A stretch of 64,000 bases of DNA from the NCBI GenBank assembly GCA_023213395.1, contig CM041465.1, positions 235,545,741-235,609,740 on the forward strand, given 5' to 3'. A program made the position numbers and the translations under genes. Under the pieces are notes generated by a model. The model saw only the letters and a program-made list of their open reading frames with translations. It ran no database searches and was not told the origin of the DNA. Numbering within the stretch: the stretch's first letter is position 1; each line of letters opens with the position of its first letter. Origin of the DNA: Cycas panzhihuaensis (Eukaryota > Cycadophyta). Shown here piece after piece: positions 12,788-23,901 of the stretch.

Positions 12788-13203
12788 ATGGCATTGAGTA
12801 TATTCACTGATGGAGGCAGTAGAGGTAACCCAAGACCGTCTACTTCTTCTTGGGTGATCTATGACAAATCAAGAAATCCTCTCCTCTCTACTGGCTTGTT
12901 TATACCTAGAGAAACTAATAATAAAATTAAATATTCTTCTATTATAGGAATCTTATCTAATATCTCTCACTCTTATCTTGGACCCACCATCATATATTTT
13001 AATTCTTAGGTTATAGTTTCCTAATTGGCTGGGATATATTAGGTGCACTCTTCATGACTCTTTATCCTTCACCATCAGGCTTTACCATTATTGTCACTAT
13101 TCTGTTTAGTCATTATCTAATATTTTCCTCATTTTCTTAATGTTGAAGCTAGTGCTCTTGTCTCCTCTATCTTGGATTATTATTTTGATTAACCTTTATA
13201 TCT
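12788..13203 (+). pseudogene. TatB second (archaeal-type) RNase H, decayed
   Basis: Starts MALSIFTDGGSRGNPRPS, a near-canonical first motif with the catalytic Asp, then TNNKIKYSSIIG where the second acidic residue (E in NNEAKY) has become K. Stops follow after 73 codons. It confirms that TatB has the dual RNase H layout. Confidence 0.8.
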
Positions 13204-13806
13204 TAGTTGGGGGCACCCCACTCCAAAATGAGTATAAACTACCACTCTATAAAGAGTATAAACTATTAGTTTTGGAAGATAAAGGTTTAAGTAATGTGAG
13301 GGTTAAGATTATATGTCTAAGACTAAAATGAAGTGCCAAAAAGGATAGACCCACATGGGAATCTTAGACTATGGAGGATCTTGGCAGGGGACAAGATCCT
13401 AAAAGCTTCTTCTCACTGGAAAGAGCCAATAAGGAATCTAATATACTCAGAAAGTTAGTTATTTATCAAGTGAGATTATTTTTTCATCCTATAAATAATA
13501 TGTTTTCTTTATGATATATTTTATGAATGTGGATTTTATTCTATGTTTATATAATTTATCGAGAGTATGATGTGAATTATTTGAGTTTCTTTCAAGATAT
13601 TTACATTGTTCCATCTTTTAGTTTTATAAACCTATTACTATTTGTTTGAAATGGTTTCATGTTTATAGAAGTAGAATTAGTAAGCCTTTTATTTACTCCC
13701 TTTTATCTTTTATTTGTTTCCTATCCTTCACTACTTCTTGTAATCTTTTTCTTTTTAAAACCTTCTTGCACTCTAGAATGAGTATAAACTACTATGTACA
13801 TACTAA

Positions 13807-13808
<2 letters not shown>

Positions 13809-13846
<38 letters not shown>
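13809..13846. repeat. (AT)n microsatellite
   Basis: About 19 AT dinucleotides in the unassigned stretch. Confidence 0.95.
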
Positions 13847-13848
<2 letters not shown>

Positions 13849-15082
13849 ATAAAAGAATAAACAAAAAATTATTAAAATTGTTATATATTTCTATGGACTA
13901 TCATATTGATAAATGCATATCATATTCAATTTATAAAATGGAAATAAAGGGGGGGAAAGAGTTTAGAGTAAATCATTTATTACATAAGTTTTGAAGAAAA
14001 GCAATGGATATATATACATATGCAAAAAGTATAGTATATTTGTCACTCATGTGACTCATATTACAATGACAAAGGCTTACAAAATGCCTCACATCTCCCT
14101 CCTATCTCTCTATGCATACAAAATACCTTCATCCTTATGAGCCATAAAGAGATCTCTCATGTACTCTTAGCTCTTCCCTCTCCCCTCTACCTAAAGCCTG
14201 TCCATGTATAGACTCTCTACGAGGTAGAAGGTGTCGTCCCTACTACACTATAGTACTCCTTAATGGAGTAAGTCATACTCCCACATATTCCAATGTCATC
14301 CTACATAGATGATGTCTCTCATCCTTAACTTCTCTGAGTTCTGACTCCCACAGTCTCAATTCTTCTCTCATGTCTATATACATACCTCAAGCTTAAAGTG
14401 CATGGTTGAAGTAGCCAATATGATGTCCCAACAAGGTATGATCTACTATATTCTATACTGGAGCCTCCTTTGATGTAGGAACATATAGGAATATTAACTC
14501 TAATATCCTTCTCACCTCCCACAGAGTCATGATCTTATCATTTATCCATAAAAAATAAATTTAAGTCATGATTAGTCTCTTGGAAAGAACATGATAAAGA
14601 AAAAAGGAAAATATAACTTAACACAAGAAAAATTAATTAACTGGCATACCTCATGGTATACCTCCTCATGCACTTCATCTTGCCAACTCTGTTTCTATCT
14701 CCTCCTCTACTTGTAATACTCCCTCTCTCTAAGACTCTTGGGGAGGCTCCTAAGCAGGTTGTCCCTATTCTACTCAGCTCTTGCCTCCTCTACCCTAATC
14801 ATCTATCGAGCCTAGCTCCATGCTCTATATGGAGCCTTTCTTATCTCCACCTAGTACTCTACTTGCTCTCTCAAGCACTTGTCCACTACCTCCCTCTTCT
14901 TTATTAGTCAAAGTCCCTCCCCTCCCTCCTTGACCCATCTCGCTATCACATCCATCATTTCTCATACATCTTCCTCCTCTCTCTCTCTCTCCCTCTCCCT
15001 CTCCCTTGAGTAGTGATAGGGGCCTCTCCTACTGCCCCTCTCTTTACTACATCTACTTCATTATCACTTTAGAAAACATGGT

Positions 15083-15275
15083 AATGAGCACCCAGTTCTT
15101 TTGGGTACCCAATTCCTTTGGTAATGAGTACCCAGTTCTTTTGGGTAAGAGATCTGGATAATATTCTTTTGATAGTGAGAACTTAGCCCTTTTGGGTAAG
15201 TTATTAGGCAAAATTCTTTTAGCATTAAGAACCCAGTCCTTTTGGGTAAGCATTTAGATGATTTTCCTTTGACTC
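15083..15275. repeat. degenerate minisatellite, units of about 40-54 bp
   Basis: Four units share ACCCAGTTCTTTTGGGTA (variants AACTTAGCCCTTTTGGGTAA and AACCCAGTCCTTTTGGGTAA), starting near 15083, 15122, 15176 and 15226. One minus-strand frame stays open through the array (15053-15253), reading repeats like LPKRTGYSLPKELG, but it has no known relative that I recognise. Confidence 0.7.
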
Positions 15276-15406
15276 ATCATTTCTAGAAGTATCAAAGTTG
15301 GTTTGATTATATTTTAGAACTTTTATAGAATAATGACTTATTATTCACATACCTCATCTTTAATTTTTTCGACTTTTAATAGAAGACCTTTTACCTTCAT
15401 CATCAC

Positions 15407-15456
15407 CACCTCTCACCATCCTATTCTCTTCCACCTCTCACCATCCTATTCTCTTC
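15407..15456. repeat. 25-bp perfect tandem duplication
   Basis: Two identical 25-bp units, each starting CACCTCTCACCATCC. Confidence 0.9.
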
Positions 15457-15565
15457 CTAAAGTAGGAGCTTCAGGTGTCAAGGGGGTAAATGTTTCATTA
15501 AAACTTGGTCTTCTTACTGATCCTTATTACTTTTGATTAATGTCTTATCTTGTTTGGTGTGAAGA

Positions 15566-15714
15566 TGTGGTAGGATACCACTCCTTAATAATAATTACAC
15601 ACCAATATAACATGCAAATAACTATAAAAGATCACTTATATTACAATACCCTTCGAGGGGAAAACCTCTCAATTACATGCAGTAATAATGATATTTTAGA
15701 TACCTACTCTAAAG

Positions 15715-15800
<86 letters not shown>

Positions 15801-15977
15801 TCTATACTCAATACACAACCTTCTCCTTATGTATGTGGGATATTACATGAATATATATAGTGCTCAATGACCACTACACAATCTTCTACTTGTGCATGTG
15901 GGATATTAAGAAGAGGGAAGAAGTACAAGATATAAGAGAATATAAAAGAAGATAAGCTAGAGGTTAGATCCCTAACA
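15566..15977 (-). repeat. 3' LTR of chromovirus-1
   Basis: The 5' end (minus strand TGTTAGGGATC at 15977) is fixed by the PPT. The other end is set at TGTGGTAGGATACC (15566, minus strand ...CCTACCACA) as the best TG...CA boundary; the partner LTR is outside the window, so this end is tentative. The LTR contains a (CT)n(TA)n tract and two copies of a roughly 42-bp block (15803-15844, 15865-15908), both reading near GTATGTGGGATATTA. Confidence 0.6.
15716..15797. repeat. (CT)n(TA)n compound microsatellite
   Basis: About 22 CT units pass straight into about 19 TA units, inside the chromovirus LTR. Confidence 0.95.
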
Positions 15978-15996
15978 AAGTCCCCTCCTTAAAAAA
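15978..15996 (-). other. polypurine tract of chromovirus-1
   Basis: Minus strand TTTTTAAGGAGGGGACTT directly before the LTR start TGTTAGGG. It lies just downstream of the chromodomain. Confidence 0.8.
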
Positions 15997-17272
15997 GCTT
16001 TACCCTCAAAGCTTGGGGATCTCAAGATGCTCTTAGATAAATTGCTCATTCTCCTAGGTTGCATCTTCTCATGGAAGTTATTTCCATTTGATGAGATACT
16101 TAATGATTTACCTAGATCATAGATGTTAAATTATTCGGTCGATGATACATTCTCGAATGAGTTGAAGTTGCCCCTTCTTATTTAAGATAGATAATTCCAT
16201 TTGAACTTATACTTACTACCCAATTACCCTCTTGAGATATGAAACATGAAAGGTATTATGGATCCTTGATGGTGGTGGTAAGTCCAAGGCATATGCAACT
16301 TTACCAATCTTCTTGATAATTTTATAAGGCCCATAAAATTAAGGTTGTAATTTATTTTACCCATCCCGTTTGAGAGATGCCTACTTGTATAATTAAAACT
16401 ATAACTATATCTAGTCACCTGGTTGAAATGCTCATTTACTTCGCCCTTTATCTGCCTATTATTTCATTTGATTTTATGTACGATTCAGACTTTTCTTGAG
16501 TAGCTTAAGAATTTGTGTTATTTGTTGGATGTGGTCCTCAACTACTTGAACCTTAGAACCGATTATGGTATAATTCTTAAGTATAGGTGGTTCATAGCCA
16601 TATAATGCTTAGAATAGAGTTATTCCTACTAATGCATGATATGTTGTATTATACCACCATTTTGCCAAAGGAAGCCAATGATGCCACCGGCTCTGCTTAT
16701 CTAAAGTATAACAATGAAGGTATCCTTCAAGGCACTTATGAACCAGCTCAATTTGACCATCTATTTGTAGATGGTAGGATAAGCTCATTATTAGTTTAGT
16801 ATCAAGTAGATTACTAGTAAACTTAGGGTCTTGATCACTGACTATATATTTGGGCATGCCATGCAACCTATGTATATCTTTTAAAAAGATATCAGTAATT
16901 TGCTTTGCCTTGTATGTGGCTTAAATGCCATAAAAATGAGCATATTTAGTTAGCCTATCAATAACCACTAGTATAACATATTTTCCTTCTGACTTGGTCA
17001 AACCCACGATGAAGTTTATAAAAATTTCTTCCTGCCATTGATTTAGTATGGGAAGGGATTGCAACAATCCTGGACATATGACTATTTCTATCTTATGTCG
17101 TTGACAAATTTCACATGAGGAAACATATTTCTTTACATCTCCTTTTTGTCCCTTCCAAAATAAAGGTTATTTTAAAAGGTGGTATATTCGTAGGAACCCT
17201 GAGTAACCTACTATTAGAGAGGCATGTGCATCATGTAAAATTTACTCCTTGAGGCTAGAGTAAGGGCATATA
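15997..17272 (-). pseudogene. chromovirus-1 integrase with C-terminal chromodomain, broken
   Basis: Minus-strand reading: ILHDAHASLIVGYSGFLR and CEICQRHK (the HHCC zinc region), then the DDE core with NFIVGLTKSEGKYVILVV (first Asp changed to Asn), GMPKYIVSDQDPKF (second Asp kept) and IDGQIELVHKCLEGYL (Glu kept). The clean frame is 16609-16866. Near the PPT the reading YLIKWK, then EDAT, then ENEQFI is a chromodomain with stops at Gly, Glu and Trp positions. Chromodomains are the hallmark of chromoviruses; the sequence resembles Reina-type elements, but I cannot confirm the clade. Confidence 0.85.
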
Positions 17273-17606
17273 TATTAGGGTTAATATTCCTCACCCCACT
17301 CCCACCTTAGAAACATGTGAGTGTATACATATTAATAGTAAGTTAGGTGATTTTATTTTAATGTTAAGTTATGCATTTTTTTATATTTATTTAAATTTTG
17401 GAGGTTGAGGAGGTTTCTCTCCTCCCTCACAACTATATATTCTACAGGGTGCATAACCCTAGTGTTCTTTAAGACCACCTACTTTGGATATTTTATATAC
17501 TCTTCTTCAAAGATAAATTAATATAATATATTTCAAATGCATTTTTAATATGGATTGAATATTTATGTTTACCTGCTCTGCTCTACTCTCTGCTATATTT
17601 CTAACA
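17273..17606 (+). repeat. 5' LTR of copia-2
   Basis: Pairs with 61056-61389. It ends ATTTCTAACA directly before the PBS array. Its core (GGTTGAGGAGG, then TCCTCCCTCA) is also found in the LTR of copia-3. Confidence 0.9.
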
Positions 17607-17729
17607 TTTAGTATCAAAACTTATTGATCTTGGTTTGCCTACATTTGGTATTAGAGCTTATTAATCTTAGTTCACCAATATTTGGTATCAGATCTTATTG
17701 ATCTTAGTTCACTAACATTTGGTATCAAA
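17607..17729 (+). repeat. 37-bp tandem array of PBS-like units
   Basis: Units start at 17607, 17644, 17681 and (partial) 17718, exactly 37 bp apart. They begin TTTAGTATCAAAAC, TTTGGTATTAGAGC, TTTGGTATCAGATC and TTTGGTATCAAAGT. Each is a variant of the initiator-Met tRNA PBS (TGGTATCAGAGC). The first abuts the LTR but has decayed most; the second and third match best. Confidence 0.85.
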
Positions 17730-19270
17730 GTGCATTTGGTTGATATTTGAGAGGTTTATGATCATATTTGTGGTATGTATGTGATATCTTGATTTATTAA
17801 ATCATCAACATTATAAAACTTTAGAATATCATATAAATTTTATTTATATATTTCATTTTTTTATTTTGGGAACTAAATATACTCAATTTTGATCTCATTA
17901 CTATAGCTTACACACTGATTAGAATTGTATCATATGACTACTTATTTTGATCATGATCGAGTCCTCTAGCCAACAGTGAAAACCATATGTGATTTCATTG
18001 CTTCTACTGAGAGATATCTCTCTGTGAGTTAGAGCCTATTATTTGTAGTCCATTTCACTCTACTACTCCATTCTTAGCCTATAAGCAATCATTTGGCACA
18101 AAATGTTACCAGTGCTTTACTATCTAGGATACCCTTCTACCACTAAAATTTGGTGCCAAACTGTATCTTTTATGGAGAGATCAAATCAACTGAGTCTCCA
18201 CGCCCTCGTTGTTCACCATTTTCTTATTTTTCTTGTTGACACAAAATAACTTTTTGTATTTTTCATTGGATCAAGTTTGTATTGCTTGGGCACCCCTTGT
18301 AAATCTATTTGGGTAGAGATTTGTGACTGAATCAAGCTCCTCTCTGCATGGTACGCCATTATTCCTCACTATTCCTCTGTTAGACCTTAGATGCTTGCCT
18401 TTTTTCATCATTATTTAGCTCTAATTTCACTCTATTTTATAACCATTTTGAAGAGTATCAAGTGTGTACTATAGGTTCCCTCCTCTCTATATGATAGATT
18501 AATCTATTTGATTGATATTCAGTGTTGTTTAATCCACTGTTCTTTGCTCAGAACCATCTTTGTGTAATTTGAAGAATGACGACGTTGTTTAAACATTATT
18601 TTATATTTTAATTTATATTTTATTTATAAAGGTTAATAAAAATTTAATCTCTTTTGATTTCCTTTCAAAATCCATGTGAGTAAAGTGTGTTAGCCTCCTC
18701 CATGGTTGCCAGTGATCACATTGAAGCTATAATATTGTGTTGATTTGTTATTTGAGGGGTGGATGCGAAAGGATTATTAACTCTCTTTTATTTTTTTGGT
18801 TTTTTAGGTTATCAACCATGTTTTATAATATTTAGATTCCAAGCCCTTCTTGTAGATTAACCAATGGTCACCTTGAAGGTCCACATGACCCAGCTCCTTT
18901 GGTCTCAAGGGCTTATTTAATTACATTTTAAAATTTCATTTCATTAATACTTAAGGAGGACCTTTTACATTTTTCATTGTAACTTTCTACTGGAGCATTA
19001 GTTTTCTACAAAACTAGTCTTGCTGGATTCATATTTCAGTGATCTTTAGGATAGTATCATCATTTACCTAATTTGAGTCCATTTTGGCTATGTTTGAATT
19101 AGTCAAAGTCAACACTTTTTTTAGTGCTTATTTCACTTACCTTAAGGAGGTATGTTCACCATTTTCTTAATAACTTGACCATTTTAGCTCTGTTTTCCAA
19201 ATTGTAAGAACCAATAGAAAGCATTTTTAAAGATATATATATTGGAATTAGTCTCATATTATTTTGACAT
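17730..19270. other. copia-2 leader, left part
   Basis: AT-rich DNA with no open frame of note and no recognised domain. It ends with the target-site copy GACAT (19266-19270) of TatA-2. Confidence 0.6.
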
Positions 19271-22001
19271 TGGATGCACATCTACAGGATAACCACCTAG
19301 TTATGTAGGGATAGCGAGGATGATCGATGATACTATCGGGTGTGGATAAGAACCTACAAGAAAGGCGAGTACCACATAGGGTGCCCCGTGCATCAGAGCA
19401 CAAGTTCGGGACCTGTGGATGGTACCCAGCTACCTAAAGGTGGTTCTCTATTTTAACTAAGAAGAGGGAAGGTAGAAGAGTAGCCTGGATAGATCTTGGA
19501 GAAGAGTCCTCCTACCCTTAGATGGCCAGAAGGGAAGGGAAAGAATCCCTCGAGGGTTTCCCTATAGCGGAGGGAAACGAGTAGGTAGTAAAGTAAGTGA
19601 ATAACCTATAGTTAAGGTATTCTCAGTTATCTAGATAGGCAGAAGAAAGTTGAAGGAGGATGAGGGAGCAAGAATGATCGATCGATCAAGAGTTCCCCAT
19701 TTGAAAGAGCAATCAAGAGAAAAGAGGATGCTAGGACACACACAAACAAACTAACCAAATATGACAAGCTTAGAGGGCAAGGGGGAAGTTTACAAATTGG
19801 AGAGAAAGGTTGGAGGGAAAAGTTTCCTAAAACCTTTTCCTATGATAGGTGCAATGTATAAAATATAACAAACAGAATGTAAACCAAAAGAGAGTCAATT
19901 TCCTTTTTCCTTTTAAGTGATCTAATTACTACCATGCAAAATCTTCTAGAGGAAAGAAAATAAAATAAAGCGAGAGCACATACCCAAGATGAAGATGCGA
20001 TCCAAGCGGCAATGCTCCCACAAGGTGTCTAAAATCACTCCACAAAGTATGATGAAAGAGGGGTCGCGGTAGGGCGAAGTGTGGGGCTTCCTTACCTTCC
20101 CCGGAAGTGACACTAGAGTGCCAAGAAAGGAAGAAAAGAAAGTAATAGCAGCAAATGAGATGCTATAACAAAATATGAGTGACCGCACTTACCCGTAAGA
20201 GAGAAAAATGGGAAATCCCTTACATCCTCTATGTACCTACAAGTAAGCATAAATATCCCTTTCCGGAGAAAGGAGGTTAGCAACATAAAGTGAAGTCCCA
20301 ATAACACGTGTACATATTCTGAAAACAAGTCTCTACACATATATATTAGTATTCATGAACCATAAGATTGCAGCAACAAACTATGGTAAAAACTACTCAA
20401 ATGAACGGTAAGTAAATAGGTAAGCCTTGGAGTGGCCCACCTCCCACAAAGAGTAATCCTACCCTCCCTCAAGAAGCCACAAGGCAGCAAGGGTATGGCT
20501 ATACAGCTGGCTAGAAATTGGGGCAATAGAGATGCAAAAAGAGCCCAAAGTAAAGCTCAATGAGCTAGAGTACTATGGGAAGCAAACTGGGTCATTGAGA
20601 GAAGGACTAAGCCAAGAAAAGTAATCAAGGCTTATGCGTTGCCCGGATTAGAAGAATGAGCCCTCAAACCAGTGTTGCAACAAGTGCCAATGCTAATTTC
20701 AGTGGCTAGAAATAACCTACCAATCCCTTGCCCCACTCCAGGAGTAGCATGGGGGCAAAGAGGAAGGTTTGTAGGGTGGAAACCTCTTAGGGAGCATGAG
20801 GGTGGTATAGAATCCACCCAGCTCTATCCTAAACCTTATGGAGCCCTCTTTGGCCACTATCTTGGGTGTGAAATGTAGGAAAAGAGGCCTAAACAATAGA
20901 GAAAAAAAGTCCAAAGAAAATGCAAGAAACAACCCTTGAAACAAGATAAGACAAGCTAGTGTAAAACATGCAAAACTGGGCATAAACTAGGTAAAGGAAA
21001 GATATTAAACCAGTAAATACCTTTGGAGAAGATGGGAGGCATTTGCCTCTGCCAAAGCCTACTAATAAGAGGCTAGAAAATCTAAAGAAAAGCTAGAGTG
21101 TAGTAGGTATGGAGCCCCTACTAATATCGCTGGAGAAAATCCTACTTCTGAGACCACTTGGTGACTACCTGGGCAAGGAGACCCTGAAAACTCCTCAAGG
21201 AGGCCCTCTCTAAGGCGTGAAATGAGCTGTGAAGATGTCACAGTGAAGCCAAAGGAGAGCTGGGCAATAGAGAGTGATTGCAGGTTCTAGAACAGCAGCA
21301 GAGCAGCAGAAGATAGCAGACAACAGAGTGTTTTTCCTTGTTGATCCTTCTAAAGAGAGCCAAAAAGTCCCTAAAAGAGAGTTGAGATGGACTTAAATAC
21401 TCAGCCCCAACCCTAATCAAGTGATTAGGGCTCGGTTGGTGCTGAGTTGGGTTGAGAGACACGTGGCAATTTTGCAATAAGTGCATGAATTACCATGGCA
21501 ATTTTAAAAAATAAGTTATAATAGTGACACTGCAGGAAACTTTGTAGTATCACGAAATTTGCCACAGTGCAGGACCAGAATACAAAATAGGCCCAAACAG
21601 CCAGCCAGGGCTATGGACCAATGCACTAGGAGGCCGACAGGGGGGTAGGCCCACCTACCCAGGGGCAAGCAATAGACCAAAAGCCACAAGAAAGGTGATC
21701 ATAGGACTCAAGGATGCAAAGAGGAGGCCAAATGGCAGTGAGTTGACATAAAAGTGAACATCACGTAAGTCATGTGAATCTTAAGGGGAGCAAGGTAGAT
21801 TGCGAGAAGTCACACTCGTAGGGAATATACTCCTGCTATAGTCGTCATAGGCTGAATAGGCGTAGATGGTACAAAACCATCTAGGAAGACATAGCATGCA
21901 AGCAAATACTCCTCACAAAAGAAAACAACAATGGGGTGAGAAACATACCTGCACTTACCTAAGTCGACCGCTCCATATCCATTCCTAGAAGTTGGGAAAC
22001 A
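19271..22001 (-). repeat. 3' LTR of TatA-2 (2.73 kb)
   Basis: Bounded by the TSD at 19270 and by the PPT at 22002. A TATA-like TATTTAAG lies on the minus strand at 21392-21399, about 0.6 kb into the LTR. In the first ~135 bp from the U5 end I count about a dozen differences from the 5' LTR. An 88-codon frame (20717-20983) recurs in the other LTR of this element but not in TatA-3. Confidence 0.95.
21537..21560. promoter_or_regulatory. GGTACC-type dyad in TatA-2 3' LTR
   Basis: 24-bp imperfect palindrome, arms AAACTTTG and CGAAATTT around the centre TAGTATCA. Same position and flanks as 36146-36169 in the 5' LTR. Confidence 0.55.
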
Positions 22002-22013
22002 CTGCCCCCTTGG
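22002..22013 (-). other. polypurine tract of TatA-2
   Basis: Minus strand CCAAGGGGGCAG, directly before TGTTTCCC. Confidence 0.9.
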
Positions 22014-22420
22014 TAGCAAAGCCTCGCTGTTTAGAAGCATGGTGTGATGGTGAATGCTAGCAACACAACTGTCAGTAGCACATGTATATGTAGATATATA
22101 AATCAAGATCGTAACAGTAGCCAAGGGTGAGGACGAGTGTCATGGTGAAATGCTTGGATACGAAGGTAGAGGTGAAGGCAACATAAGGGTTACCTATGCG
22201 CCACTCGGGAATTAACTAGAAAACACAAAGGGTGAGGGGGCTACCCCCACCACAAAAGATGCAAAGAGATATACGTGATCAAGTAGAAGAGATGAGTGAA
22301 CAAAACTGGTAGTCGCCATAGTTTAACCTCATTAGCAGCTAGGTTTCGAAGATGCAAATGGATTGCAAGGTGAAGCACATGACAGCTTGGGGCTTGGGTG
22401 ATAGAGCGACTGAATAAGCC
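22014..22420. other. TatA-2 3' untranslated spacer
   Basis: Between the second RNase H and the PPT. Same content as 56870-57276; no gene. Confidence 0.6.
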
Positions 22421-22843
22421 TCAGGGATGGCCAGCAAGAAGAGGAAGGTGGCACTCAAGGATAAGGTGAACAAGACTATCTACCTTAGCATTGAGGGCTC
22501 AAGGAATGTGCTGAATGTTGACAGACATAAAGTGAGCCAGGAGAGATATGGTGGTAGAAGCAAAGGTTCTCAGGTGAGGGCATCGCACCTGGTAAACCTG
22601 GGTGAGATGGGACACCACAACCTGAGAGTCACAAAGCAAAATGATAGGTCTGTGATGGAAACGAAGAGCATCTATGAGAGCTTCAATAACAGCTATGTAC
22701 TCAGCTTCATTATTGGTAGCCTTTGGGAGGAAGACCCCAGATCACAGGAAATCATATCCAGAGGGGCTGCGAAGAATCCATGCAGCGGCAGAAGGTCCAA
22801 GGTTACTGCAGCTTCTGCCGTCGGTAAAAATGTAGAGAGACAT
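22421..22843 (-). pseudogene. second (archaeal-type) RNase H of TatA-2, three stops
   Basis: 141 codons in one frame with start and stop matching TatA-3. First motif FTDGRSCSNLGPS (catalytic Asp kept, flanking Gly residues changed), then NNEAEY, LLCDSQVVVSHLTQVYQ, and a last motif where the usual NAxAD reads NAKVD. Three in-frame stops fall at codons that are Cys/Arg, Thr and Gln in the intact copy or its relatives. Confidence 0.85.
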
Positions 22844-23367
22844 GGGTGACACAAAGTCCTAGTAATAATAAACAATAATAAAGAAAAAAGAGGCTCAAAA
22901 GGCAAGCAACAAATGGCCGTGAAGGGTAGGAGGACCTAGCAATGAGGCTACCCAAGGACAAAAACAGGCTATCTGACCACTGCCTAGGAGTGGGCAAAAA
23001 AAGGGCACCCTAGAGTACCAAAGGTTGCTTTGGAAAGTAAAACATGCCCCTGGACAAGGGGAGCATTCCCTTTAGAGGCCCCAGGGGGAGAAAAAAGCTA
23101 CAGAAATAGGTCCAAGATGGCGAAACGAGTCAAACAAGTATAAACTTGGGCATGCACGGGGGTGACATGCAAAACAAGACGAAAGGGCCCTGTGAAAAAG
23201 TACGATGATAAGGACCCATAAATGTACTCATGAGAAAGAGTGAAAAGGAGGCTATAAGAGCGTAATGGGAGATAGGGCCAAAAGGCAAAGGTGATCGAGA
23301 ATACGGGATGGTCCAAATGGCTGTCATGAGAGCTAAAACAGAGATAATGCCCGTCAAGGCCCCTGCC
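22844..23367. other. TatA-2 spacer upstream of second RNase H and of the antisense TATA
   Basis: Shared non-coding interval between the divergent antisense promoter and the sense RNase H. A T-rich run ending in TAG lies just before the RNase H start on the minus strand, a possible splice acceptor. Confidence 0.5.
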
Positions 23368-23376
23368 TATATAAGG
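23368..23376 (+). promoter_or_regulatory. TATA box of the antisense accessory gene in TatA-2
   Basis: TATATAAGG on the plus strand, about 167 bp before the predicted start codon at 23535. The box and its surroundings are conserved with 135-145 (-) and 55909-55919 (-). Confidence 0.6.
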
Positions 23377-23816
23377 AAACTTGATGGAAAATGGATTCAT
23401 TTTCACCAGCTCTCAAGAGAATCTAGAGCCATTCCCTTACACAACAGAGCACCAACCAACTTCGAAGGCATGTAGAGAGAGATCAGACCATCGGATCGAA
23501 GCGTAGAAACAGCCATCGAGACCATCAGAGAGAGATGGCGACAGTCAGGCTCAATCTAGTGAGTGGATCTTACAACCCAACCCATCTCAAAGTTTTAATT
23601 TCGTTGCTTTTTGTTATTTTTTATGCGATTTCTAGGCCCTATATGGGCAAATAATGACCTCTTGGAGTCCAAATTATACCCAGAAAGAGGCAGGACTAGG
23701 GCATTAAGTAGCCTTAGTCCTAGTGGGCCCCGTAGGTGTCCACCTAGAAGAATTTTGTTTGTGTTTTTGGGCAGAAAACCCCCCTCTTTTAGGGGGGGTG
23801 CCATTCGCATCGTAGT

Positions 23817-23840
23817 AAAGATCATGGTGCCATGATTTTT
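23817..23840. promoter_or_regulatory. GGTNCC dyad 1 in intron 1 (TatA-2)
   Basis: 24-bp palindrome with perfect 7-bp arms ATCATGG and CCATGAT. The flank CGCATCGTAGTAAAG matches the flank of the LTR dyads in the complement. Confidence 0.6.
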
Positions 23841-23871
23841 GCTGCAAGGCCTTAATCGCCGCAAGACCTGG

Positions 23872-23901
23872 GCCAAACTCCATAGTACCGTGAAGTTTGG
23901 C
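23872..23901. promoter_or_regulatory. GGTNCC dyad 2 in intron 1 (TatA-2)
   Basis: 30-bp inverted repeat with perfect 8-bp arms GCCAAACT and AGTTTGGC around CCATAGTACCGTGA. Confidence 0.6.

Larger units (their letters stand above)
6768..13218 (+). mobile_element. TatB: old, decayed Tat-lineage Ty3/gypsy element
   Basis: Plus-strand order gag zinc knuckle, protease, RT, RNase H, integrase, second RNase H. It shares domain order with TatA, but only about 1 kb separates integrase from the second RNase H (3.7 kb in TatA), so the antisense gene is missing. The 5' part is cut off by copia-1. A possible PPT (GTTGGGGGCA) lies near 13207-13216, but I could not define a 3' LTR. Dense stops throughout. 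Confidence 0.8.
13204..15565. other. unassigned stretch, probably old repeat remnants
   Basis: No retroelement domain is recognised. It should contain the TatB 3' LTR, but the boundaries are lost. A motif, ATGAGTATAAACTAC, occurs near 13226 and 13778. 14640-15050 is C- and T-rich; its minus strand would read Arg/Gly/Glu-rich, without a clean frame. Small tandem repeats are listed separately. Confidence 0.5.
15566..17272 (-). mobile_element. chromovirus-1, 3' half (integrase, chromodomain, 3' LTR)
   Basis: Continuation of the element at 61395-64000, split by copia-2. The TSD ATATA of copia-2 (17268-17272 and 61390-61394) and continuity of the pol reading (RNase H on the right, integrase on the left) tie the halves together. 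Together they fit an element of about 5 kb. The 5' LTR and gag start are beyond the right edge of the window. Confidence 0.85.

Noticed and set aside
14325-14907. Possible host gene in the unassigned stretch
   Set aside because: Frames of 65 and 84 codons on opposite strands, with no domain, splice pattern or codon bias.
17607-17729. CRISPR-like regular repeat (37-bp units)
   Set aside because: Units are contiguous without spacers, follow an LTR and carry PBS sequence; this is a retroelement feature in a plant genome.
19320-19440. Stretch near the TatA-2 LTR end with GGTCCCGAACTTG, a possible tRNA T-arm
   Set aside because: No acceptor stem, D-arm or anticodon loop can be drawn, and the same text is in all LTR copies.
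20717-20983. 88-codon hydrophobic frame in the TatA-2 LTR, repeated at 35339-35605
   Set aside because: Both are the same LTR sequence, so recurrence is expected. The frame is broken in the TatA-3 LTRs, and no domain is seen.
22427-22849. 140-codon plus-strand frame over the second RNase H
   Set aside because: It is the complement of the decayed RNase H at 22421-22843, which has clear motifs; the plus frame has none.
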